Shown here piece after piece: positions 20,612 to 29,516 of a DNA stretch of 29,516 bases; positions within the stretch are counted from its first letter, which is position 1, and every line of letters starts with the position of its first letter. The position numbers were made by a program, and so were the translations under genes. This DNA comes from Termitomyces sp. T153 (taxonomy: Eukaryota > Basidiomycota > Agaricomycetes > Agaricales > Lyophyllaceae): assembly GCA_018296165.2 (NCBI GenBank), contig JACKQL020000240.1:1-29516 (forward strand), given 5' to 3'. The notes beneath the pieces were generated by a model. The model was not told where the DNA came from. It was given only the letters and a program-made list of their open reading frames with translations, and ran no database searches.

Positions 20612-23156
20612 TCTATCAAGAAGGAATGATGATGGATGACTACAAATATTAAAACAAAGCTCTGACTTCATTATTTGGAAGCATTGATGAGCCAAAAAGC
20701 AGTGATGTTTGCCCATGTTACAGAACAAACTAGATATGATGGAACTGGTTGTATTGAAGCGTTCTTGTGTAAAAATAAAATCTGGGAATGAAGCATGGTA
20801 CCAGAAGACCTTGCCTTCTTTAGCATAAAGAACAGCATGAAGACTGTCTATCAAGTATTCTGCACATTCCTCCATATCCTTCTCATCATCAGAACCTGAG
20901 AGTCTTGCAGCTACAATAGGAGATACAGGCTCCCCTGCACAGAGGAGATTCCAAAGAATAACTAGGCGAGCTTGAATTTCATCTTTCTCAAGTTTTGCAA
21001 ATGCTTCATAGAGAATCTGACTGTACAGCATATCAATGTGTAAGGTTGCTTTCACAGGATGATGAGGTTGCTGACTAGGAGAACTGTCCAAAAGCTGCTT
21101 CATCCGCTTTTTTTGGTTTTTATTGGTTAAATCTCTTCTAGGACTTATGTATTTTACTGCTGTTGATGCATATATGAAGAGACCATTTGCCTGTTGCATG
21201 AGGGCAACAAGTTCAATTTCATTCTGCAATGCAGGAAGCTGATCCTTGAGATATATCAGAATATCTGCAGCCACTTCATCTGTATCCACATCATAGAGAT
21301 GACAAACAGCATCAGATGAAAATGACTTGCAAACTTGAACTATGTTAGGATCTGGCCGGCTTGTGACAAGAAATTTGAGACCATGCAAGGCACCCTTCTC
21401 AATGGTCAAAAGGAGTTCTCGCAAGAATTCTGAGCCTCCATGACCATCAATCTCATCCAAGGCATCAATAACCACCAGGTATGGAGGTAGATTTCTAGAT
21501 TTTGTGCTAGTAGAGCACTGCCAAGGATCAACTAAAAGGTCATTCATCTGTTTACTCAGTTTGTTAACTGAGTCAAGCTTGTTGACATCAAAAAGAGACC
21601 TTAAAAATGACTTGGAATGATGAGCAAGCTGATAGACCAATGTAGGAATGATGTTGGCCCTGCTCCTTGTGTCTTCAAACTGTCGAGAACAAAAGAAAGA
21701 GGCCTGCAAGATGTTTAACCCGTTGTTATTGTCATCAAAGTGTCCTGCTACTGAGCAGGCAATAGTTGACTTTCCAGATCCAGCTGGACCAGTTAGCCAG
21801 AAGACCTGTGGGCTGGTGGGCGAAGAATCCTCTGCCCACTCATATAGCTGTTTGAGTATTCTTACACGTGTTCCCTCAATACAGGGTGCACGAAATAAAG
21901 TATCATCATTGAGAATAGCATCATATGGTGCTTTCTTAGAGTAGTCCCAATTGTCCAATTTTGATTGCTAAGAACAAATTAGCTCAAGATGGTCATGACC
22001 TTCTCACAAAAACATACAGAAACAAGATCATGCAAAGAACTTATATTCCTGTCAATGTTGAAGTTCATTTGAAGCTAACAGAGAATTGCAATGTCAGCAC
22101 TGCTACATTGCAGACTGTATGAGTCACATACAACAAAATTCTCTGTCTCTTTATCAATCTGCTTGAAGATCTTTTGAACCTTGACATTGTCTTGTTCATT
22201 TTCCAAGATCCTTTTCCATGTGGATGTCTCAGACATTGCCCTCAGCTCAAGAATCTTTTCAATGAGTGACCTGCATAATATCAGATATGAAACATTCTAG
22301 CATAAATGCCATGCTCACTGTGCAAATTCCTCAGTTATTGCTCTGAACTTGGTGTCTTTGTTATCTATTTCCATCAATCCCGCATTGACAACTTCAAGGC
22401 GCCTCTGAGTCTGAGTATAGAGCTCATGCAGTGCATCTTTGTTGTCAGAAACGGCCTGGAGTTGATGTTCACTCATAGAAAGCAAACATAGAAGGTGATG
22501 AGGGCATACATTTCCAAGGTCAATGAGAACGTTGAAAGCAGCAATAGGTGTCTTGAAAGGGGTGCCTTCCAGCAGCTTCTCAGCTATTTTGAGCAACATC
22601 TTCATGCCATGCCATGCTGATTTTTCAAGATGACCTGACAGGGAAAATTATGTTTCACATTTATTGCTCAAAACTGGCTTACTTACCTTGTCCCTTATCA
22701 GTGGGCGTCAAATTCATCTGAGGTACGTCTACTCTGATTCCTCCGGATCCTGTAAAGGCATTCAAGCAGTTGCGCGCTGCATGATAATATTATAGTTACC
22801 TGGTTCGACATGATCTCTCACGCCTACCTGAGTATCTGATATGTGCGCAATGGAACTTGCTCAGATTCCATTCACGGTCGTGAAGTTTGAATGTGCTCAC
22901 CATGACCCATCGTTGGGCCTACTACAACGGGAGGTTGGCTGCTGGGACTGTTTCCCGATTCAAACGCACGAGACGAGTCGGCGAATGCAGTTGCGTTAGA
23001 CGCGCTGGCGTCTAATACTTGCGTCCCATCTGATCCTGTCTCGTGCACATTGCTCTCTCGCGGAGGGGCAGGCGACGGAATACGACTTGCAGGAGAGAAC
23101 ACCCTACGAAACATTTTCTTAATAGCACGACACATGGATTTCTGAGGATTGGACAT
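17790..23156 (-). CDS. NACHT-WD40 (NWD) STAND receptor, seven exons, one frameshift
   Basis: Exons (minus strand): 23156-22901, 22835-22800, 22749-22687, 22634-22319, 22270-22132, 22074-22018, 21967-17790. All six introns are GT..AG, 48-65 bp, and keep the frame. About 1681 residues result. Residues 1-35 are a basic amphipathic start (KSMCRAIKKMFRRVF). About 119-290 are mostly helical. Walker A GPAGSGKST is at 349-357 and Walker B LVVIDALDE at 453-461, followed by a helical arm with the conserved HASFPDF. From about 910, 15 WD40 repeats plus a degenerate blade lead to a C-terminal domain. The chosen ATG (23154-23156) is the first in frame; the longer frame upstream has no ATG. A 1-bp deletion in the A-run near 19060 shifts repeat 9; all else is open. 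In the family, NACHT hydrolyses NTP and drives oligomerisation after WD40 ligand sensing, as in Podospora HET-E/HET-D incompatibility proteins. Function here is inferred. Confidence 0.85.
18110..20105 (-). repeat. 126-bp tandem array encoding WD40 repeats
   Basis: Fifteen units of 126 bp (42 codons) run from about 20105 to 18212, then a degenerate sixteenth to about 18110. The invariant frame is V.SVAFSPDGT.IVSGS.D.TI.VWD.STG..LL.LTGH. Variation is confined to the two or three residues before the first Val, the residue after it, the position after SGS, and the three around STG. Units 6-7 and 11-12 are identical as protein, and 18582-18853 equals 19211-19482 base for base (272 bp), offset 629 bp, i.e. 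five units minus the single deleted base. This points to recent unequal exchange or conversion. Confidence 0.92.
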
Positions 23157-24929
23157 GATGGTAAGTGAGAGAACAGTTGAGGTCCGTTCCAATGATCAAT
23201 GATGGGATGTCAAGTAATCTCAGGTCTGGACGGTGATGTTCTATCGTTATACAGGATTTCATGCCGTTCCACGTTACGCAATTGTTGTGGAGAATGTGCT
23301 TCTATCTGTTGATGCATGAGGCCTGAGAAGTCTCGTATCATTGGCGGACTCCTCTTGTTAGATCAATTTTTCTTATCATACTTTTTCTCAGTAACCATGA
23401 AGATTGAGTTTGCAAGGCGTGATCGATGGTCAGCTAGAGTTTGCAAAGCATTAATGACAGCGCTCCACCTCCTGAATTCTGTGCTGTGGTTATTGTGGAC
23501 CGTAGATTTGATTTGGTACACGGACTAAACAACCAAACTAGTACTGACATGGTTGTCTGATGGACCTGGTTGTCTGATGGACCTGGTTTTGTTCCTCGTC
23601 CGATGCCGTCGCCGTGGTGCGGTTGGATGGACCGCATCGATAGCCCTTTCTTTCCCCAAATATCCTAGCTGCACACGTTGCAGCCTGTTGTCTTCTGTGA
23701 CGCACGGCACAATGGGCACAGGTTCAGTAACTCCTTTAGATATAGGACACTCAGCTTTCTTCTAGATGCACATTGGGGACAGTAGTACACCTATTTCAAG
23801 CAAGGACATGGTCGACCCATCTCTCAATCGTCGGCCATGGACGTAGATTTTGCATGGGATGGATAAGGAAAGCGCACCTTCCAAAGTCCTTCGCTGAGTC
23901 TGATGTTAGTTGTCTTCTCAGCCACCGCGTCCCACACGCATCTAGTAGCGCTTACGATTCTCGATCGCAGTTCACAAACTATGACCATCATTCAATACTT
24001 AGCATCGGAGCAACGGATCCATAAAACAGAAGTAACACGGTGTCAGATACTTGGAAGGATGGGGACGCTGTGGCCTCGCGAGTGTGTAGAAACATAGAAA
24101 ACTCGCCTCGGAGACAACAACATGTGCCCATTGCTAATTCTGTCTTGGGTAAACCTTTTTGCATAAGAACTTGTCTTGACGTGTTCATCCAGTTAGAGAA
24201 ACTTTTGTAATTGGTACACAGGCAAATCTGTGTTTTAAGCATCTCGAGAAGTGGATGCTAGGATGGCGAGCAGGATGCGCAGAGATGACATCTGAAATCA
24301 ACGTGCTTGAATACATACTTTGTTGCAACGCGTCCTCTGTCGGCGCCTCGAGCTTATGATGGTCGATTACGTCCACGTGCCATGACTTCCTTACCGAATC
24401 ACTACCTCGTGAATGTGTCCTCACCGTTTTCGTTTGCGCCTGCACATGACTTTCTTTTTCTACAGCGATATTTCGCAACTCCTCACAATATTTCTCTCCA
24501 GCATTCTAGCTGTCCCCCTAGCTTGTCATGCAACCTGAAGCACTCCTTCGACGTCCTCCACGTCCGATTTAGTACCGAGACGTCGACGATGTAAATCGTT
24601 AGGTATGTCCTTCATTACATCAATGCATCCGAACTCTGATCTAGAACGACTTCGTCTAGGACTTTTTTGAGTCCGACTGATCTTTCGTGCAGTGTTGCCT
24701 ATCGATTTCAGTGTTATTTCTACAGCTACGACAACGTCCGCTCTTGGAATCCACTTAAATCATAGCTATGAGCCCGAGTCCATCCTCTTCACTCTGAAAA
24801 AGCTCTTCAAGAATCTGTCTCTGCCTCTTTGACCTCATACTTCTCTGACATCCGCATCGTGCTCGAACAGTCCAGACATAGTTCCTGCGCCCCATCAACT
24901 TCATCAACTTTGAATTTTCAAATTTGAAG
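23157..24929. other. Upstream region of the NWD gene; no other gene recognised
   Basis: CpG-containing, unlike the sequence to the left. It must hold the promoter of the NWD gene; I see a CCAAT at 23189-23193 but no clear TATA box. A 2 x 17 bp tandem TGGTTGTCTGATGGACC is at 23550-23583. Open frames here are short and show no known motif. Its right end may include the degraded 5' part of the membrane-protein pseudogene. Confidence 0.5.
23550..23583. repeat. Two 17-bp tandem units
   Basis: TGGTTGTCTGATGGACC occurs twice in direct succession and the first four bases start a third time. It is a small perfect tandem duplication upstream of the NWD gene, with no evident function. Confidence 0.8.
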
Positions 24930-25725
24930 TACACAGTGGACAAATATTCGACTAGTGTCATCATCCAGACATACAAAGTCCTGCTTTTCCACCATCATCG
25001 ATGTCGTGAGGTTTGTCATCTCCTCCCCTTCATTCTTCACACCCACTGATCCCCCGTTATCCTCTTTGCAGGAATAGTCGTCCTTGCCCTCCTCACTCTC
25101 TTGCTCCACCATTGCGAAAGATGTGTCTTCGGCAGCAGCTTTGACCCCGCACACGTCGTTCCCTTAACCACACGGCGACAACGGCGACAATACATGGATG
25201 GGTGGTCCAGTACAGGCGTCGCGGAGTTGTTATCCCATCGCAGCATGTGCCAGAGCGTCAAATGGGCAGGAGGCGTAAGTGCAGGTGCGGCTCAGCTGGG
25301 GGCATATGCAATGGGTCGCTTAGCATAGGTGAGAGCGCAGTCAATACGGGCACATGTAGCATACACCCCGCGTATGAGCCCCTCGAACCTGGATTGGCTC
25401 TGCATCAGCATACCTCCAGCCCATTTGCAAACCCGTGTCGAGCTTGAAGGACAGTAGCGCATATGCACAGAGCAACGGTCCAGTGAGCCGCGAGTGTCTT
25501 CAGCCACAGTACCCCTTCCGCTTCCCTCTCCAACTTGAACTCAGGAATAGCACGCAGCGTGGGTGTGATCCTGAAAAAATGCGAAGTGTTTGGGAGTAGT
25601 GTGCGAGGTGGTTTTTCATTGGAATTCAATTCTAAGGGGGTGAGCCGTGAATGGTGGTGTAATGGCTGGGACGAGTGGGAGTGGGGTGGGTAGAACGGGA
25701 GCGCGGAGAGTACCTAGTGTGCATA
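24930..25725 (+). pseudogene. Decayed copy of the Ser/Thr-rich single-pass membrane protein gene
   Basis: It is related along its length to the gene at 26346-27647. A TSVIIQT segment (about 24957-24977) matches NVIVQTS there. After a probable 3' splice site TTTGCAG (25066-25072) comes GIVVLALLTLLLHHCERC, a membrane helix with following polar residues, and FDPAHVVP (about 25137-25165), which is identical in the other copy. Blocks around 25300, 25420-25450 (PFANP..S, SSAYAQSNG) and 25590-25725 still match at DNA level, but with frameshifts and no continuous frame after the stop near 25328. CpG remains common, so this decay did not take the same route as that of the retroelements. I infer a tandem duplicate that has lost function. 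Confidence 0.6.
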
Positions 25726-26345
25726 GGGAGTGTCTACAAATACATCGAATAGAGCCAAACTTGAAGTAACTCTGAAGGTGTTAGGTAAAAGTTCTGGTGG
25801 TGGAGGTAAGTGAGATTCAGTAATGGAAAGTACAGTGAGCCTGATCATCAAAATTGCGTAACACGGAGCATGAACACGACAGGATAGGACGATGCGAGAC
25901 GTGACATATATACGCGCAGTACCAGACTTACCATCAGCCTGTGTTTGGCTTCGATTTAACATATGGCTGAGCATTGCTCCGTACGTCACGTGCCCTATTC
26001 ATCCTTGCACAACGACACTGAAATGTACACGTAGAGCCCGTTTTACATTGTGAGCTTGACAAAATCTGCGATCAGTGCGACAACAACGCGGTCATCCCAT
26101 GTGGTTGTGACTTTTTCTTACCAAAATCTTCAAGTTTGCGAGCAACTGCGCCCATGAGGTCAACTCCAATCTCTTCATCTACCGAGATCTCTTGAGCTCG
26201 TCTGCCGCTGCTACTTTGCCGGCCTCGTCCCATCAAGGTGCTCTCTTTCAACTCTAATGTCGTCTTTGTCGTCGCCTTCTCTCTTTCTGTCCTCCCTCAC
26301 ACCCGTCTCCCAGATTCAGACCTTGTCACTTCTACAGAAACGACG
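25726..26345. other. Spacer and presumed promoter of the membrane protein gene
   Basis: No coding motif. The last 150 bp before the ATG at 26346 are pyrimidine-rich (CTCTCTTTCAACTCTAATG, TCTCTCTTTCTGTCCTCC), which is common around fungal transcription starts. A longer in-frame start at 26238 cannot be excluded and would add a hydrophobic stretch (VVFVVAFSLSVL) that could act as a signal peptide. Confidence 0.45.
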
Positions 26346-27647
26346 ATGTCCAGCATTACGCAGACACCCACTTCAAATGCGACCACAAGCTCGAGCGAAA
26401 CTACTTCAACCAGCTCTCTGTTCTCTACTCCCATCAACGAATCCACAAACCCTTCTACGCCTGCGCCCCTCAAACATCCAACAGCCCTTCTACAACCACC
26501 TCCGCACCACCCTCGCGCACCCCGGACCCTAACATCCGCAGCATCAACTTCTCTTACTCCAAGTACAGCTGTGTACGTACCTTCCTCTTACGACATCTGA
26601 TACTGATATTTTTTAACATAGTCTAACGTCTAACGGCCAAGTATTCACGAATGTCATCGTTCAAACCAGTATCATTCCAAGCGCAATAATAACCAGCACC
26701 CCCTCTCAACATGATTCATCCACCAACATCGGTGTAATCGTCGGCGTCGTCGTCGGAGCTCCGTGTCTCCATTTCTTTTTGTATACGCTCAATCTGATCC
26801 TTCTCCTACTTACATAACTCACAGGTGTAGTCGACCTCGCCATCCTCACGCTCCTAACCATTCTTCTAATCCGCCGACACTCGCGCAACCGCGGAAAATA
26901 CCTCTTCGACAGAAACTTCGACCCCGCACACGTCGTTCCCACCGCACCTCGCATTTCTCTCCCCGACAAATGGGCGGGCGTCTGGGAATAGGGGTCGGTG
27001 GCGTCGTTATGCCGTTCCAATACGTACCGGAGCACGAACAGAGGCAGGAGATGAGGACAGCGGCGGATCTAGGAGTGGGTGCGGGTGCGGGTGCGGCGGG
27101 CGTAGGCGCTGCGTATGACATGAGCCAGAGTCAGCATGACCACGGGAACGGCAACGGGCATGGAACGTACACGCCGAGCGTGAGCCCCTCCGACCCAGGT
27201 TAGGGGTCTGGATCCGCGTATTTCCCCAATCCATTTGCAAGCCCCGTGTCGAGCTTGGAGGCCGGAAGCGCGTACGCACAGAACATCGGTGCGTACCCCA
27301 ACTTGAATGCCTACCCCGTCTCCGCCGGGGCAGGGGCAGCAGCGCAGCGAGCCGCGAGTGTATCGAGTCATGGGACGGCCCTCTCGAACTCAATCTCGGG
27401 AACAAGGACCGCGAGTGCGATTGCGAAAGAGCGCGAGGCGTTTGGGAGTGTGAGGGGCGGGATGTCGTTGGCGAATCCTGATTCCGATGGGTCGGGTGAG
27501 AGTGGGGCGGGTAGGAATGGAGCGGGAGCGGGAAGACCGCTCATTGTGCATAGGGATGGGGGACGGGTTGTTCAGGAGGTGCATGAGGAGGTGGCGGAGG
27601 AGATTCCGCCGACGTATGATAGTATTCCGGCTAATGAGAGGCGGTGA
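26346..27647 (+). pseudogene. Ser/Thr-rich single-pass membrane protein gene, interrupted
   Basis: Exon 1 (26346-26572, or from 26238 with a possible signal peptide) is Ser/Thr/Pro-rich. Intron 1 is 26573-26621 (GTACGT..CATAG, 49 bp). Exon 2 gives VLTSNGQVFTNVIVQTS and a STNIGVIVGVVVGA membrane-helix start. A second intron ends at 26824; its donor is unclear, only T-GTCTCC or a GTGTAA farther upstream fit the frame. Exon 3 continues the helix (VVDLAILTLLTILLIRR) with Arg on the cytosolic side, then FDPAHVVP, a Gly/Ala/Ser-rich tail and PPTYDSIPANERR. This plan is widespread in mushrooms for surface proteins of unknown role (SKG6/AXL2-like helix). Breaks are a frameshift at about 26945-26995 and a TAG at 27202-27204 in the tail, with the frame open again to the TGA at 27645-27647. 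So I call it a pseudogene, unless assembly errors explain both. Confidence 0.55.
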
Positions 27648-28799
27648 GTGGTCTTGTTGATGGGCAGAGGGTAGAGGGAGAGACGGGGCGGGGGAGGATG
27701 AATCGAAAAGCCATGCGATGACAAATGGGAGATGGATCTGGTCGTGTACGCCGAACCAAGGCTGAACGACGTGCAAATACTCGATGGGACCTGTCCCTCC
27801 AGCATGAATACTTGTCTATTGACATTCGACCTATTTATGCATCAAAACTTCCAATCTGGCTGCCGTCGTACCCTCGTTCATGTCCCTCCTTCCGTCGTTA
27901 TACTCTGTTTCCATTTCCATTTCCATTGACTCTCATTCTCAATATTATTCTCCCCTTCTCCATTCTTATCAGCCATCTGTAGAGATCTCACATATATATG
28001 CAAACTCATCTCCTGGAATCCTTTACCTCCCTCTTTCCTGCATCTCTCCCTTCATGTTTAACTTACACACTTGTACACATGTACTTGACATTTGTATGTA
28101 CTTATATATACATGCATGCTTTGCTGTTGTATTTTTTTTCCAAGATTTGTGGAACAGAAGTTGAGAACTCATTCAATTGTGTCTTTTTTTTGCGTGGTTC
28201 TGTAGGTTGCTAGGTGTATCTACAAAGTTACCCCAGCAGCCAGAAGGGATTGGAAGTCAGTTTATTCAAAATACTATGTTTTTCCAGGAAGGGGAACCTA
28301 GCTCCCACCCACTAAAACCCACTTACTCTACTCTCCAGGCCCTGCATAAGCAGATACCTTTTGGGTAGGACATTGAGCCATGTGTCCACCACCAGTTTTT
28401 CACCTATGGTCCTCACACCATATCTGGTTTCATCAGAGACTCTGCAGTCTTACTCCAGTCTTCTCACTATTGCATTACACTATTTTGCTGTCATCTCTCT
28501 GCATGAATGAGGCATCACTCATTTTCCATATGAGGTATGCCCATTCTGACATCATTATTAGGTACATTGTCTTCTTTCCAGCCTCCATCATCTTTCCACT
28601 GCATTTTAGCCACACCCAAGTATTGATCCCAGGCTTGGAGGGGGTCTATTCCATACCTCATAAGCTACAGAGGTCCTCCACCACCTAGTACCAATTTTGC
28701 CATTGGCCAGGGACAATCAAAGTCCTTGGACTAAAGAAGAGAAGTGGAAGGCTTGAATACTCAAATTGACTGAAGACAACATTCCATGTCTTTGGCAGC
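27648..28799. other. Gene 3' flank and start of a second CpG-poor zone
   Basis: Up to about 28110 the sequence is pyrimidine-rich 3' flank of the membrane protein gene. At about 28150, next to T-runs (28132-28140 and 28184-28191), CpG becomes rare and remains so to the end, so a mobile-element border probably lies near there. I recognise no coding motif before about 28800; this part may be the gag/protease zone of the gypsy element that follows. Confidence 0.45.
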
Positions 28800-29516
28800 A
28801 GTGGTATGCCAAGTATCAGGACATTATCAATGGTATAAAGGAGGAACTTCCTCTATAGTGTGAGGCCAACAATGAGATAAATCTCATAGACAAGACCAAA
28901 CATTACTCCTACTTTATGCCAATGTGTCCTAAGTCACTTCAGCAGCAGTCACAGGATAAGATTGACTACTATGTGTGTGCAAAGTAGTGGGAATTCTGTG
29001 TAGCTGACCAAGCTGCACCATTGTTATGCATTCCAAAAAGGATGGCTCCTTGTAAACTGCATTAAATGCTTGACAATGCAAGGATAATATGGTTAAGGAT
29101 GTGACACCCTTACCCAATCAGGAGGTCATCTGGGAGGATGTAGCTTATGCACCCATAAGGTTAAAAATTGACCTTACAGACACTTACAAGCAAGTAAGGA
29201 TACATACCATGAACATACATACCTAAGACTGCATTTATGACCATCACTAGTACATACCACAGTAATATCATGCAAATTGGCAATTGTAATATGCCAGCCA
29301 CATTCCAACAACTGATGATGTCCATCCTTTGGGACATCATTGGAAAGTAGATGCATATATATTTAGAGAATGTCTTTGTTTTTTCAAGTTCAATTGAGGA
29401 GCATGAAGAGCACCTCAGAGTAGTCTTTGAAAGACTACAAAAGAACAAGCTCTACCTCAAATGGAAGAAGTGAGAGGTGTATGCCAAGCATGTGGAGTGC
29501 CTTGGCCATGTCATCA
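28800..29516 (+). pseudogene. Gypsy RT fragment of a different lineage, cut by window end
   Basis: With stops read through, the strand gives QWYAKYQDIINGIKEELPL, NEINLIDKTKHYSYFMPMCPKSL (about 28870-28940), APLLCIPK (about 29010-29035), MQIGNCNMPATFQQLM (about 29270-29320), MHIYLENVFVFS (about 29350-29388) and EEHEEHLRVVFERLQKNKLYLK before CLGHVI at the edge. This is the RT of a Ty3/gypsy element distinct from the chromovirus copies on the left (different motif wording before and after the catalytic box). The box reads YLEN instead of YLDD, and there are several TAG/TGA codons, so it is inactive. RNase H and integrase, if present, lie beyond the window. Confidence 0.75.

Noticed and set aside
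21956..21958. Start of the NWD protein at 21958
   Set aside because: The codon there is TTG, and a 3' splice site just upstream joins it in frame to further exons that begin with an ATG at 23156.
23316..24594. Short ORFs between the NWD gene and the membrane protein copies
   Set aside because: All are below 100 codons, overlap on both strands and lack domain, signal or splice support.

Overview
The window looks like a piece of a TE-rich genome of a filamentous basidiomycete, probably an Agaricomycete. The reasons are spliceosomal introns of about 50 bp with GT..AG ends, a NACHT-WD40 (NWD) gene of the type expanded in Agaricomycetes, chromodomain Ty3/gypsy elements (chromoviruses), a LINE tail and a tyrosine-recombinase relic. 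I cannot name the species.

Layout. From 1 to about 11.7 kb is a graveyard of mobile elements: a solo LTR (2-1139), a tyrosine-recombinase relic (1141-1768), a gag-like ORF (2171-2965) that runs into a LINE RNase H/C-terminal fragment (2944-3800), a 5'-truncated chromovirus pol with its 3' LTR (4334-7943) that itself carries a 269-bp insertion, a second gypsy RT fragment (8490-9110) and a broken Zn2Cys6-like gene (9860-11300). From 11.7 to 20.6 kb two copies of a segmental duplication flank more retroelement debris. The left copy (11705-13769) holds a broken NWD gene fragment with 4 WD40 repeats. The right copy (17232-20611) is the 3' two thirds of a large NWD gene. Between them lie a second solo LTR with an intact 5-bp target duplication (13873-15007), a minus-strand chromovirus end and a plus-strand gypsy protease fragment.

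The central gene is on the minus strand, 23156 to 17790. I resolve seven exons joined by six introns, encoding about 1681 residues: a basic N-terminus, a helical domain, a NACHT NTPase, and 15 nearly identical 42-residue WD40 repeats plus a degenerate one. The only lesion seen is a 1-bp deletion in repeat 9. By family resemblance this is a STAND/NLR-like receptor of the kind linked to fungal non-self recognition and cell death.

From about 22.7 to 28.1 kb base composition changes: CpG is common, whereas the TE-rich part and most of the NWD gene are strongly CpG-poor with TpG/CpA excess. This right-hand stretch holds two tandem, related Ser/Thr-rich single-pass membrane protein genes, the left one a ruin (about 24.93-25.72 kb), the right one better preserved but still interrupted (26346-27647). 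CpG-poor sequence returns at about 28.15 kb and ends in a different gypsy RT fragment that runs off the window.

Common thread: conserved Arg codons of the retroelements appear as Cys, Gln, Trp or stop, which is the trace of CpG deamination (methylation decay or a RIP-like process). Its boundary lies inside the NWD gene.
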